This document shows, in pieces, positions 1-11,590 of a stretch of DNA of 64,000 nucleotides. A program made the translations under genes and the position numbers. Every line of letters starts with the position of its first letter. Position 1 is the stretch's first letter. Source of the DNA: Heliocidaris erythrogramma (Eukaryota > Echinodermata > Echinoidea > Camarodonta > Echinometridae); assembly GCA_025617745.1 (NCBI GenBank), contig CM046864.1:29925162-29989161 (forward strand). Reading direction: 5' to 3'. The notes below the pieces were generated by a model. It was not told the origin of the DNA and ran no database searches. It saw only the letters and a list, made by a program, of their open reading frames with translations.

Positions 1-919
1 TTTACTTAATTGGGACTGAAGATAGTAGTTTGTTTATAACAAGTTAGGTTTTCAACATGGATTTGCATATTTTCCTTATATAACAAAAAGAGGGGTTGAG
101 AAACTCACCTTTTGTCTAATTTTCCATTTTTGGACTCAAGAGGGCGACAAACATAATTATAAAAAAACTAAAATTATAATAATTCATTAATGTGCAAGAA
201 TTGAGCTTGTGAAAAAATATATGTTGTTTAGAGGGTCATACTACTTCATCATATGAAAGGAAACAAAATCCCTAGATGGTGGTCACGAAAACAAAAAAAT
301 AGACACAAATGTCTTCTATGGCCTGCTGTCTAGTTGACAAGTATAGCCGTTCAAATATTGCACAGTTCCCGTAGAAAGTATAGTTACAATTATATACAAA
401 ATAAGTATGCTTCTTTGCGAATGAAGGAAGGGTGACTCCGTTTCTCAACAAGCAATAAGGCATTACTACCAAGAGAAAAGAGTGAAGAAGGGTGAAAACA
501 ACTTTGAAGATACAGCTAAAGAATTGTAGTTGTGAACTCTCTCTAAAAGTCGTGTGCTCCATAAGAACAGCTTAGAAGGAGTGATGAAAAAAGGTGTGGC
601 ACATGTATGCTGGTGTTATAAGTGTATGTACATGGTGTATAATGTATTGCAGTGCATTGTACACTGAGTAGCTGCACATCCTAACACAATAGGTAGTGGA
701 ATGTGCTTGCCAGGATAAGTACAGGTGTATGTAATGAGTACAGTATGTGTGGCACTCAAGAGGCTCTAAAGAAATGTTACTGGTGACAGTTGAATAAAAG
801 ACTTAACTAGGTTTCTAGATCTACAGTGTACACAATAAAGTCCAAACAATAATATTCACAATACTAAAGGTTCTTTTAAGGTCAAGTCACTACACAATCA
901 TCTGTGAACCTTTGTGTAA
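1..919. other. AT-rich non-coding DNA, nothing recognised
   Basis: I see no convincing gene here. The short open frames have no recognisable domain and low-complexity composition. A minus-strand stretch near 272-562 is open for 96 codons but looks like chance. Confidence 0.5.
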
Positions 920-1533
920 AATTTTGAATATAAGTTGTCAACTGGTGTTGTTCCAAAGGAAATGAAAATAGCACGTGTTAGTCCAATTCATAAGCAGGGT
1001 AGTATTGAAGATACAAATAATTATCGCCCAATATCTGTACTAAATATATTCAGTAAAATATTAGAAAGATGTGTGTATAATAGATTACTCTCATTCGTCG
1101 ACAAGCATTCCTTACTTTTTCAAAATCAATTTGGTTTCAGAAAGGGGCACTCCACATCTACAGCAATTCTGGAATTTCTCAACCATATATATAATGCTCT
1201 TGACAATAGAGATCACACATTAGCAGTTTTTATTGACTTATCCAAAGCTTTTGATGTCATTGATCACACCATCCTGATATTTAAATTAAACTATTATGGC
1301 ATTCGTGGAGTACCTCTGAAATGGTTTTCCAATTATTTATCTAATAGGGAACAGCTAAATGTTGTTAATGGAATTAAGTCCCAACCTAGAACTGTTAGAT
1401 GTAGAGTGCCCCAAGGTTAAATCCTTGGACCTTTATTATTTTTAATTTATATTAATGATCTTCCACAATGTACACATTCCTTAAATTACTTTTTATTTGC
1501 AGATGATACAAGTATTTTCATGTCAAATAATTA
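920..1533 (+). pseudogene. CR1/Jockey-group LINE reverse transcriptase fragment
   Basis: This is a piece of the reverse transcriptase of a non-LTR retrotransposon, the enzyme that copies element RNA at a nicked chromosomal site. Fingers and palm motifs occur in order: NNYRPISVLNIFSKILER, FGFRKGHSTSTAI, VFIDLSKAFDVIDH (first catalytic Asp), VPQG followed by ILGPLLFLIYINDLP, and FADDTSIF (catalytic Asp pair). A TAA at 1418-1420 stands where the family has a serine codon in PQGSILGP, so the copy is dead. Endonuclease, upstream RT and the whole C-terminal part are absent. It is cut off at 1533 by the end of another element. The clade call (CR1/Jockey group) rests on motif style only. Confidence 0.8.
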
Positions 1534-2040
1534 TAGGCCAAGAGCATTAGTTTCAACGTGGACACTGCTGGTAACAAGCTGATTTTCTCAGGATAGCTCA
1601 ATGAATATGTGCACAATAACATACTAAAAGTCCTCATAAATTCTCCTTGGGTGTTTACCACAATCCAAGATGGCGCCCAAAATGGCCGCCATTTCCTGTT
1701 TTTCTCATATCTTTGAAACTAGGTAATCCCAATACACATTTAAAGTGTGTATCTATATGTTTAGAGACCCAAGAAACCCAATTCAATTAAATTGCTGGAG
1801 ATACTCACAACATCCAAACTGGCGCCCAAAATGGCCGCCATTTCTTGTTTTTCTCATATCTTTGAAACTAGGTAACCCAATACACATTTACAGTGTATTT
1901 CTATATGTTTTGAGACACATGAAACCTAATGCAGTACTTATTTAGACATTTTGAACCACACAGGCACCAATGAAATCGCTTGAGATAATCACAACATCCA
2001 AAATGGTGCCCAAAATGGCCGCCATATGCTTCTAAAACCA
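1534..2040 (+). repeat. Terminal inverted repeat of Academ-2 family with internal 150-180 bp repeats
   Basis: The sequence starting TAGGCCAAGAGCATTAG matches, in reverse complement, the outer ends at about 14330-14493 and 33280-33437. It is therefore one end of the same transposon family in the opposite orientation. Inside it a motif of the form CCAAxATGGCGCCCAAAATG recurs at about 1664, 1815 and 1998, each time followed by a related spacer. The element body is not next to it; a Gypsy remnant follows. The junction with the LINE at 1533/1534 looks like an insertion boundary. Confidence 0.6.
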
Positions 2041-2218
2041 CAAATCTGTATACAGAAAAGTTATTAACCACTCAAAACATTTTCTGAAAAGAAACCATTT
2101 CTTTAGTATTTTCTTTTCTTTGAGATTCGTTTCATATATCTATTTTTCCATTTCGTAATAACATTTTACAGCTAATATAATTTTCTTTATAATTTATAAT
2201 TTATAATTTTCTATATAA

Positions 2219-5200
2219 TCATCTTTATTTATCACTTGTTTGTAGCCAGGAACCCGCTTGTCATGTCAGGCCACGACATGACACATGGTGTCAGAGTGGA
2301 GATGATCTCGCTTGGAATGCTGCTAGGATGGCTACAAATATGACAAGTTTGGTGAGCGAAATCGCCTCGGATGATGAACTGTCGTTGTGTGAACGATGAC
2401 GCACATTCGCCGACTAGTACGAGTTACGATTGCCCAGTGATGAGTGAGTAAAATTCGTTGACATATCACCACAAATAAGAGCCATGATTATGATGTGACT
2501 GGCCGATTCTTGGAAGCAGTACTGTCCAGGAGATGGGTCTCATAGAGGTGCATATGGAGAAAATACTGGCAGTGGACTCGTCTAAGCCTAAATCTGCATC
2601 GACAGAGGAGATTCTGAAGGAATACGCTGATGTGTTTGAGGGTACGGGCAAGCTGGAAGGGGGGTATCATTTGGAGTTGGAGGATGGAGTAAAGCCTGTT
2701 GTTCATCCACCCCGCAGAGTACCGGTGGCCCTCAGAGAGAAACTTAAGACAGAACTAGAGAGGCTGACAGAGAATGAGATAATTGCCCCGGTTGACAGAC
2801 CTACACAGTGGGTATCCAGTCTTGTCTGCGTCGAGAAACCGAACGGATCACTGAGAATTTGCCTGGATCCAAAAGATCTGAATAAGGGTCTCCAGAGGAG
2901 TCACCACCCTATGAAAACTATCGAGGACATTTTAGTTGATCTGAGTAAGATGAAGGCAGTTCTTGAAATGCCTAACCCAACAGATGTGAAAGGTGTTCAG
3001 AGATTTATTGGCTTTGTGAACTATGTGAGCAAGTTCTTGTCTGGCCTCAGTGACAAGTGTGAACCACTGCGACAACTAACTCAGAAAGAGGTAACTTGGT
3101 GGTGGATTGATGTGCATGACAAGGCCATGAGAGAGATAAAGGAACTTGTAACTGCAGAGCCTATACATACTGCAGTATTATGATCCTGGGAAAGAGCTGA
3201 CGTTGCAAGCAGATGCATCGGACACTGGCCTTGGTGTAGCTTTTACACAAGATGGGCATCCGATAGGCTATGCTAGCAGAGCACTGACAGATGCAGAAAC
3301 AAGATACGCTCAAATAGAAAAGGGGCTGTTAGCGGTAGTATATGGCCTGGAGAAATTCCATATCTATACATATGGACGAGAAGTACAAGTTGAGTCTGAT
3401 CATAAGCCTCTAGAGATTATAGCTACCAAGCCCCTACACAGAGCACAGAAGAGGCTTCAGCGCATGCTGATAAGGATGCTGAATTATAATGCCACCATCC
3501 ACTCCAAACCAGGCCCTGAGATGTACCTGGCTGATACTCTGAGCCGTGCGTACATGACTGACACGGATGATGCCAATGCCAGAGAGATTGAAACTGTGAA
3601 TATGGCAAAGTTTGTGCCAATTTCTGCTGGTGTGATGGAGGAATTGTCAGAAGCAGTTCGACAGGATGCTACGATGACAAGACTGAAGGAAGTAATACAG
3701 TCTGGATGGCCTGAGAGACAACGAGATGTCGAGCCGATACTGAGACCATGTTTCCCAGTAAGAGATGAGCTGAATACAGGAGAGAACCTCGTGTTTCGAG
3801 GTGAGAGAGTCATCATTCCTAAAGCCAAACAGATGGACATGATGAAAAGAGTGCATGACTCTCACCTAGGAGGTGCTGGATGTCTTCGAAGGGCTAGACA
3901 GTGCCTCTACTGGCCATGGATGAGCTTACAGTTGAAGGACTATGTGCAGAAGTGTGAGGCATGTAGTTCCTATGACCAGAAGCAACAGAAAGAGACTCTT
4001 CAGCAACATGACGTTCCCAGCCAGCCATGGAGGAAGGTGGGAGCTGATATCTTTCAGCTAGATGACAAGAAGTATCTAGTAACTGTTGACTACTACTCTG
4101 GATTCTGGGAAATTGACTTTCTGGAGAACACAACAGCCTCAACAGTGATCAAAAAGTTGAGAGTGCAATTTGCCAGACAAGGCATTCCCCATATCTTGAT
4201 CACAAACAATGGGCCTCAATTCACTGCAGATACCTTCAGAGATTTCGCCAAGAAATGGGAATTCGAACATCAGACATCTTCGCCTTACTATTCCCAGAGT
4301 AACGGTAAGGCAGAGAATGCAGTGAAGATGTCCAAGAGACTGCTGAAGAAGGCGAAATCAGCAGCCACAGATCCTTACTTGAGCATACTGGAATACAGGA
4401 ATACTCCAACGCAGGGTATGTCAAGTAGTCCTGTTCAACGTCTGATGAGCAGCCGAACAAGAACATTGCGGCCTACCACTGAGAAGCTTCTGAAACCAGA
4501 CGTGCAGAGTGCAGCCAAAAAACTGAAGAAGTTGAAGCTGAGACAGAAGCTCTAGTACGACAAGGGTGCGAAAGACTTGCCACCACTCCATCCAGGTGAA
4601 GTAGTCCGCATTCACCCCACTGGGCAGCAGAGGGAATGGCAGAAGGGTGTCGTGCTTCGGGCGACGTCACAACCAAGATCCTACTTGGTGAGAAGAGATG
4701 ACGGGAGGATTTTTCGGCGCAATCGACGACATCTGAGACGTTTGCAAGAACCAATGACTACTCCAAGCGCTGATGTTCACATCCCAGATGAACAGCCTCC
4801 AGGAGTCCGCGAGCAGGTACATCCTCGCAATTGCGTTAATGATCAGCAAAATGTTACTACGAGATCAGGAAGAGTAGTCCGACCCCAAAGCGTTTGGCAG
4901 ACTTTGTCAGGAGATAGCTTTGCTTATCCCGTGCCCTACGTTATTTTTTAGTCAGAATGTGCATTTGGATAAAGGTGTGTTATCGTTATTCATGAGGTGT
5001 TAACCTCTTATTGTGAATGGAATTCAGTTTAACGTAGGGAGTTCGGCCTAACGCGGGGAAACAGTGCGAAGCAGCAAGCAAGTGGAAGGAGTCATTTGTA
5101 TTGCATTCTTTTTGATAATGTTATATGATTTGATATGATGTAATTATGCAACGATAGAATGAGGTGAAAGCCAAGCGCTGCCTCACAGTTTCCTTCGGAG

Positions 5201-5400
5201 AAGCAATTGGAATTCATTTTGAGCGACTGCATACAAGTTTGAGATCGCTAATGATTTTGTGAGGATATGTGTATTTGATATAAATTGTATTTTGTGTCGC
5301 TGAATTTTCACAAGTTCTGTGTTATAAAAGAGCATGAATCGTCTTGAACCATCTCAATGTGTAAAGCATCTAGTGAGTCAAGCAGCTACATGGTTTAGTA
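2219..5400 (+). mobile_element. Ty3/Gypsy LTR retrotransposon remnant
   Basis: A fossil copy of a Ty3/Gypsy element. The left end shows an LTR terminus (2219-2285, ending in a short inverted motif and CA) followed at 2286 by TGGTGTCAGAGTGGA, which looks like a tRNA primer-binding site. The same LTR terminus recurs at about 11938-12004 and 32117-32183. Downstream lie protease-less pol remnants in family order: reverse transcriptase, RNase H, zinc-binding domain, integrase. A TATA-like sequence at 5322-5329 may lie in a degraded 3' LTR, but I could not set the right end. The copy is broken in several places and looks old. Confidence 0.75.
2533..4951 (+). pseudogene. Ty3/Gypsy pol remnant (RT, RNase H, integrase)
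   Basis: Pol region of the Gypsy remnant. About 2600-3180 carries reverse-transcriptase sequence. About 3200-3550 carries RNase H sequence (QADASDTGLGVAFTQDG and ADTLSR are typical). About 3830-3990 has the integrase HHCC-type zinc-binding region, about 4010-4400 the integrase catalytic core, and 4577-4951 a basic integrase C-terminal region. The order and motifs are those of animal Ty3/Gypsy elements often annotated K02A2.6-like. No envelope gene is seen. Broken; treated as a fossil. Confidence 0.8.
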
Positions 5401-5711
5401 TGAACGCTCAGCAAGTGAATGCTCTCCAGTAAAAAAATTAAAGCAGTAAAGTTTACAGTTAAGAGAACTTGAACATTTCAGCTTATGATGGAAATTTATC
5501 CAGCCATACCTGTATACAGAACTGGATATTGCCTTTTGATTACCGAAGGACTTAAATATTGAACAAAGAGCGCTGAACTCAGTTATAACAGTTGATGATC
5601 TTCATATATCATGTTTGAGTTATTTTCATAGCTATACATTCATGAAGTTATGTATTCATGTATTTAGCAGCATTTATATGAATGTTACAGCTTTGTATAA
5701 TTATGCTGCTA
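5401..5711. other. Non-coding spacer
   Basis: AT-rich sequence downstream of the Gypsy remnant; it may include degraded LTR. No gene is recognised. Confidence 0.3.
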
Positions 5712-7853
5712 TTAACTCTTCCGTTACCAGGCCGAATACCCCTCCAGTGCCAAGGGTTTTGTTGGGTTGGTAAATTTTGCGAAGCGTAAGCTGTGTTTGA
5801 TATTAGAAGGCTCATATCTCTTTCCCAATGCATCTTACAATGAAACTTTGTACACATGAAATAATGTAGAGTTTATGGTCTTTACAATGGTGTTAGTCTT
5901 TATACTATCTTCTGTTCATATATGTAGTAAAACATGTGGTATATGAAATCATTTTTTTCAATCATGAAAATATTGGAAAGCCTACTGTTTGAGAGCAAAT
6001 TAATTGAAAGATCTAAGATATTTAAAAAAACTAGAAATATGACAAGAAAAGTCAATGTTTTGCCTTTCGAATGATATATACATTGATGGGGTAATATAGA
6101 AAATAGAGCGAAAATAATGCTATTTTTGTATCAAATGCTATTTCCAATCATAATTGTCGTCACTGAACAAGTGACTGGTAAGCATACACAAAGGAGGCGT
6201 GACCTGCTTTGCCTATGCCTTCCATAAAAGGCATGGGGCAACAAGAAAGGGCCAATCAGAGCACAACAATAGCGTCCATAGACAAGCTGCAGCAAAGCAT
6301 TGTTCACAAACTGCGCTAATGTGCTCTCAACCGTGCATTTTCTTTTGTGTAGTCTTCAATATGAGACCCTGTACCTACCTAAGTTTGTGTTATGAAATAA
6401 ACTATAGAGAAAAAGAGAGTTCAAAAGGAAAGACGCATGTATAGAGAAAGCTGAGTCACATATCTTGCATCAAAGTTTATGGGATATCGGTGAGAATTTC
6501 TTACCTAAATAGGAAGTATAATTTTGAGATATATCCAAAATAAAATGAAAATAAATTAGCTTTTGGCGTGTTGAGGTATGTAACTTGCAGTAGTCATCAT
6601 TTCCCGTTGGGACCCCCTCCCTTTTTCTTTAGTGATATAAATCATGAATGAAAGAATAGAATAAAAGGATTGAAAGACACTTGTTCTTTAGGATAGTTAA
6701 TTTGCACATTAGTTATAATTTTGAATATAGACAGTTATGTTCTGATCCGTACATCTAAATAATGCTGCATGTTACTTTTGAAAAAAACCCACATTTTGCA
6801 TCGTGCATAACACGCTCGTGGCTTTTCTCAGAATCAAGTGATTCTTCGTTCACGTTCTATAATGGGCTGGGATCAAACTGATAGCACAACATTGATAACA
6901 ACAGTAAAACAAATAAAACTAAACAAATGAGAGAAACTGTCATGCTCCAATACCCGATCGAATATAACCAGCACTGAGCGAGTCAAATTCTGAAAAAAAC
7001 CCGTCCGGGTTCGGGAAAACAAATCCAAATGCTGCTACACGCCCCCACCCCCCACCCCCCCCCCCACACCACCACTGCTCTCGAGTGTCAGATGGCGCAG
7101 CCCGGATTGAATCCCGAACTCGTATACCCGGGAAGGAAATTCACTCCCTCTGGGAAAATATTGCAGAGGACAAGTTTTTAACATTTTATAGATCTCCACA
7201 GAAATACTGAGGGGTTATAGACAAACACGATAATAGTATGCAAAAAATAAAGACTACATAAACACACGCATCACGTAACGATTTTTTGTGAACAAGTTTC
7301 AATCACCCAAGTCAAATGTATTGAGTGGAGGGAAAAGCCTTGACACGAGAATAATACTATATAGACCCACGCTTCGCCAGCTCCTTCAATCATGACTATT
7401 CATACTATGTTGGCGAATAAGCGAGCTGCATTTGAAGCACTAATTTGCGCTGTTCTACCATTGGTCAACTCCGAGCTCATTTACCCGGTAGACTAACACA
7501 GGACGTCCGCCCATAGACATGCGTGTATTGCCATACACAACGTTTATAACACACGTTCTATTGGGAAAACTTGAAGATGCTTGCGGCATTATAAAAAAAA
7601 AAAACTCTTTAAAATACTGCCGAGAAAATATGATTTTACTTAAAAAATGTAAATATAAACCCATATTTTTTTAATGGTTTATTGAATGCTTAATCTGTTA
7701 TCAATTCATCAATATGAAAATATCTGAATATAAAGTTAGTTTTGTATAATTAAAATGGATGAAGCAGAAAAAAGTTTATCGGGCAACTATACGTGCCATC
7801 GGCACTAAAGGGTTATGGGCAACTATACGTGCCTCCGGCACCGTAAGAGTTAA
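5712..7853. mobile_element. Candidate TTAA-flanked (piggyBac-like) non-autonomous element
   Basis: The left end reads TTAA then CTCTTCCGTTACCAGG. The right end, reverse-complemented, reads TTAA then CTCTTACGGTGCCGGAGG, matching at about 16 of the first 20 positions. TTAA flanks and a pyrimidine-rich CYCTT start are typical of piggyBac-like elements. The right terminus is doubled: two copies of a 36-bp motif containing GGCACGTATAGTTGCCC lie at about 7780-7850. The interior has no transposase, only AT-rich DNA, a poly(C) tract near 7030-7065 and a CCAAT motif near 6251. It could be chance, or two unrelated ends. Confidence 0.35.
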
Positions 7854-8473
7854 GCTGTGGTTTACAGATAAGAAATTATGTTTTGTTATTTAGCTTTTGT
7901 GCTTTTTATGATGGGTTGTATGTTGAAGGCAAACTGGAAAGAATTGTTGTCCCCCCCCCCTTATTTGGAAACGAGAAAACAGGAAATGTACTGTTAGCAC
8001 TGCGATTTGTGTATACAAGGGTAAAGTTGTTGCTATTTGTGGAGATTTTGGAGTTTATACAAGTATTGCCTTTATATGTACGTTTCAATCTTTGCACTAG
8101 ATATTATTGGATGGTCTAGATGCTTTTGGATGATAACAGTATTCTGACATTTCATGCGGAATTGGAAAGGTTGCTCAGTATTATTTTCTGGCAATGAGTA
8201 GTGTACTTGATGGATTAGGTTTTATCTGATACAATTTCTGGGAACAGTTTTTTTTTCCAGATGTTTTGATGATTTGTTTATGCAAAATATATTGTGTTAC
8301 AATGACGAATAGAACCAGGAGAAGCACGATATATCAAATGTGCTATCGTTAAGCTGTTATATATATATTTTTTTTGTGACGGTTAAGTTTGAAGTATGAT
8401 CATGATACTACATGTCTGTGTAATTTTGTTTTTGTGTAGTATCTGGTGATTGAAAAAAAAAATTGAGTTGTAG
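7854..8473. other. Non-coding spacer
   Basis: AT-rich, with a C tract near 7951-7960 that occurs inside an open frame of no recognisable family. I see no gene. Confidence 0.35.
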
Positions 8474-9029
8474 AATCACAACATGCATTTGCTTTAAAGC
8501 AGTCCTTTATTCAAAGAAGAAGCAATTGTGCCAAACTTTCTACGTGTATCTGCACAATAAGTGTTGACAGTGGAATTTTATCAGTATGAAGTTTAGGCTA
8601 ATATTATGCTGAAAGTACAGCAGTTATGGGAGATATTGCATGAGTTTGCTGTAAGTCCAGAAATGTTTTGTATTGTTTATGGTGTTTTCTGTCTAAGTCA
8701 GGATAGGACGCAGTTTGGTGTTTGTGTTTTTTTTTTTATGGCGTTTTTGAACAAGAAAAAAAAAGGGGAGAAAAGAAAGGAAAGACGGAGAAGAGAACAA
8801 ACAGTTGTCAAAATCTTTGAATAGAGTTTGAAGTTTAACATGTTTAAAATAGTGATTTTGATTGAACAGTTTTCAGATATAGATATGTTGTTCTTATTGT
8901 GTTCTGATAGCTATGTGGACTGGTTATTGAAAATAGAAGATAGTATAGGTTTTCCCGGTCAATTTCGTAAGATCGTCAGTCAATTTCATTTTGCGTGCAT
9001 TAAATTTCAAGGATTTAGGTCGCGCACAG

Positions 9030-9240
9030 CCGATTTGTAATTCAAATTCATTTTCATATCATTCGAATTTGTATTTATGTCATTTGAATCTAAGTTTTTG
9101 TCAATCAAATTCGCACTAAATGCACCTAGTTCGCAAAACGTTCATTCAATTTAGCAAAGAATGGCAAGGGAATTGCGCAATACTGTTATTCCAGCATTCA
9201 ATTTCATTTCGGATCATTCAACTTAACACGTTGAGCATTC
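9030..9240. repeat. Left subterminal repeats of the mariner-type element
   Basis: Several copies of ATTCAAATTC and close variants (ATTCGAATTT, ATCAAATTCGC, CATTCAATTT) lie just inside the left terminal inverted repeat. They mirror the array at the right end in opposite orientation. They could be transposase-binding sites; that is inference. Confidence 0.6.
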
Positions 9241-9480
9241 AAAATCAAATGTAGTTCCAGTAAATTTTGTCAGTTGATAATTATTTGGTATTTTCATTCT
9301 TTCCTTATGAGTTTTCTGCACACATGGGTGTGTTTTTCTATAATCAATAACATTCTTTTATTTTTCTTCTGATTTATTATTTTTATTTTATTTTCTTCTG
9401 ATTTATCATCATTTTGAAATTTAGTTCTAGGAATTTTTGTTCTTCATTTCTAACGTTTATAGTGCCTGCAGAATTGCAGA

Positions 9481-9625
9481 TTTTCTTGATTGATTTTTAT
9501 TTTTTTTCATAATCTTGTTTTTTCATTTATTTTCTTGATTGATTTTTATTCTTTTTCATAATCTTTTTTTTTTCATTTATTTTCTTGATTGATTTTTATT
9601 CTTTTTCATAATCTGTTTTTTTTAT
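9481..9625. repeat. Tandem repeat, about 50 bp x 2.9
   Basis: Three consecutive copies of a T-rich unit beginning TTTTCTTGATTGATTTTTAT and ending in CATTTA, differing by a few T-run lengths and substitutions. It lies between the subterminal repeats and the transposase 3' end. Confidence 0.85.
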
Positions 9626-9891
9626 GTCTAACTATATATATATATAGTGAGTGTGTCACTGTGTTGGCTGTCAAAGTATACTCTGAAAAATGTTATTCAT
9701 AACGTACATGTAGTTATCATGAATTATGTTATATATATAATGTTTCCTTTGTATAGTAGGCCTATGTCATGTTGGGCAATGTATCTCTTTATTTCATTTA
9801 ATTTTTTCGCATTGGGGATAGGGAAGTAATTCAACATTGTAACTTAGAATCCAGATTATGAAAGTTCGAACATGATAAGTTCCAGCATGAT

Positions 9892-11127
9892 TCAGCCATC
9901 TATTTCCCGGCGGTCGAGGCATCTCGGAAGGTAGGTTTGAGTGTGCCGATACCAGCGCCCGCACTTTACTTGGGTGATGGCGTCGATGTTGCGTCTTGCG
10001 ACTTGCTGCACAAGATGGGTTCGCCATTCCTGCATGGTCATCCCTTCTCCTTCTGCAGCTTCTCGATCACCAACTCTCTGCTGCCACTCAGCTCGGGCTA
10101 GGTCTTGCTTGACGGCAGCCTTGAACGCCGAATGGGCCATCTCGGTGAAATTCAGGAAGGGTGAGTACGGAGGAAGGAGTTTGAGGCTGATCCGTGGGTC
10201 GACGTAAACTGGGAGCTGGGCACGAACATGTGGCCGCGCATTGTCGTACACCAAAAAGATGGCCTCGTCTGCCGAATGGGCCATCTCGGTGAAATTCAGG
10301 AAGGGTGAGTACGGAGGAAGGAGTTTGAGGCTGATCCGTGGGTCGACGTAAACTGGGAGCTGGGCACGAACATGTGGCCGCGCATTGTCGTACACCAAAA
10401 AGATGGCCTCGTCTGCCGGGAAGAGGTTGACACACTCACGAACTGTTGCAGCCAATAACTCTTCGAAAGAGTCTCTCGTTACGGTCTCGTTTGATATGGT
10501 GTGGTGAACAAGGCCAATCTCTCCCGACACGGCAAAGGTGACGTTACAGTTCTTACCACGTTGACGATTGACAACTCGGCGAACCGGGACTCCTCGAGCA
10601 GCCCTTCCAAATGACCGCCTGGTCCATATGTTGTAGCCACACTCGTCAATGAATACACAGTGACTGATCACGCCTTCTTCCATGAACCAATTCGCGTACT
10701 CGACGCGCTTGTCCAGGATTCTCGGATCATTTCTGGCATCCGGCACATCTTCGGCTAGCTTCAAGCTAATCATCATTCCATCGAGTGCCCTTCCGATAGT
10801 GCTCACCGAAACAGGGGGCTTCTGGGGCAGTGCTGCCTCCAAGTCCCTCTTCATCTGGTGAAGGGTAGCGAGGGGGTTGGCATCAATAATAAGTCGGAGT
10901 CTGGCTCGCATTTCGTCGTCAAGCTTGACGTTTTTCGCCCCTCCTCGTGGCAACTTGTCACGTCTCCCTTCCCGCAGGTAGGTGGCTACTATAGACCTGG
11001 CGGTACTTCTTTTGATTCCGGGTGCGTCTGCAAGTTCTAAGTAGTCTGCCTGGTGTCCTTCAAATGTATCAATCAGCCTATTCCTGTCTTCATCGGATGT
11101 ACGCCTATATCTAATTCTGGGCTCCAT
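9892..11127 (-). CDS. Tc1/mariner-type (DDE_3) transposase with internal 48-residue duplication
   Basis: Transposase that would cut and reinsert its own element at TA sites. I prefer the start at MEPRIRYRRTSDEDRNRL (11127); the frame is open 19 codons further, to 11184. An N-terminal helix-turn-helix region (about residues 8-60, including IKRSTARSIVATYLREGRRD) is followed by a second DNA-binding region and the DDE core: VFIDECGYNIWTRR (first Asp), LVYDNARPHVRAQLP (second Asp) and LPPYSPFLNFTE (terminal Glu, 33 residues after the second Asp by my count). The stretch from the second Asp motif through the terminal Glu occurs twice in tandem, in frame, because of a perfect 144-bp DNA duplication. 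That probably disrupts the catalytic fold. No other stop or frameshift is seen. Confidence 0.88.
   Translation of the reverse strand: MEPRIRYRRTSDEDRNRLIDTFEGHQADYLELADAPGIKRSTARSIVATYLREGRRDKLPRGGAKNVKLDDEMRARLRLIIDANPLATLHQMKRDLEAALPQKPPVSVSTIGRALDGMMISLKLAEDVPDARNDPRILDKRVEYANWFMEEGVISHCVFIDECGYNIWTRRSFGRAARGVPVRRVVNRQRGKNCNVTFAVSGEIGLVHHTISNETVTRDSFEELLAATVRECVNLFPADEAIFLVYDNARPHVRAQLPVYVDPRISLKLLPPYSPFLNFTEMAHSADEAIFLVYDNARPHVRAQLPVYVDPRISLKLLPPYSPFLNFTEMAHSAFKAAVKQDLARAEWQQRVGDREAAEGEGMTMQEWRTHLVQQVARRNIDAITQVKCGRWYRHTQTYLPRCLDRREIDG
10127..10414 (-). repeat. Perfect 144-bp tandem duplication within the transposase
   Basis: Unit 10127-10270 is repeated as 10271-10414 with no difference that I can find. 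It is 48 codons, so the frame is kept. It copies the second catalytic Asp and the terminal Glu motif. Perfect identity means it is very recent, or an assembly error. Confidence 0.95.
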
Positions 11128-11198
11128 TTTGACGAGAGAGATACCTACAACAGACGTGGCCCGAATCAAAATGTGTGTAAGCAATGGGGAAATGAAGC

Positions 11199-11234
11199 TT
11201 TATACGACAGACTTATATAAGTCTGTCGTATAAA
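11199..11234. repeat. Perfect 36-bp palindrome upstream of the transposase
   Basis: The half-site TTTATACGACAGACTTAT is followed immediately by its exact reverse complement with no spacer. It lies about 70 bp upstream of the preferred transposase start. It could be a regulatory dyad, a fold-back scar or the trace of a small inverted duplication. Confidence 0.9.
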
Positions 11235-11339
11235 GGATTTCATGATAGCTGCAACAACTGTACATGACAAAACATGTTATTTTAAACATTACGACTTGAA
11301 TAGATGAGCAAAAACACACAAACGCTAAATACATGCTAA

Positions 11340-11590
11340 ATTGAATGAACTCATTACGAATTCGAATGCCCACGTGCGAATTTGAATGCTCGAAAAGACG
11401 CTTCCAAGCGAGGTAACGAATTTGAATGCTCTCCACGCATATTTGAATTTGAATGATGTAAACGCTAAATGTCTTGACCGAAGTGCGAATTTGAATGACC
11501 TCAAAATGAATTTGAATGATAAATTTCATGGCACAGATCTTTTTCGCGAATTTGAATGACTCCCTTATCAAATTGAATAACAAATCTGCG
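11340..11590. repeat. Right subterminal array of GAATTTGAATG motifs
   Basis: About eight copies of GCGAATTTGAATG or close variants in one orientation, spaced roughly 25-40 bp apart, sit just inside the right terminal inverted repeat. Subterminal arrays of this kind bind transposase in some DNA transposon families; here the role is inferred. Confidence 0.75.

Noticed and set aside
272-562. Minus-strand 96-codon open frame
   Set aside because: Rich in Phe and Val with no domain; its composition suits chance in AT-rich DNA.
8606-9040. Two short plus-strand open frames
   Set aside because: They lie in the LTR-like repeat and run into the mariner-type terminal repeat; Lys/Phe-rich, no domain.
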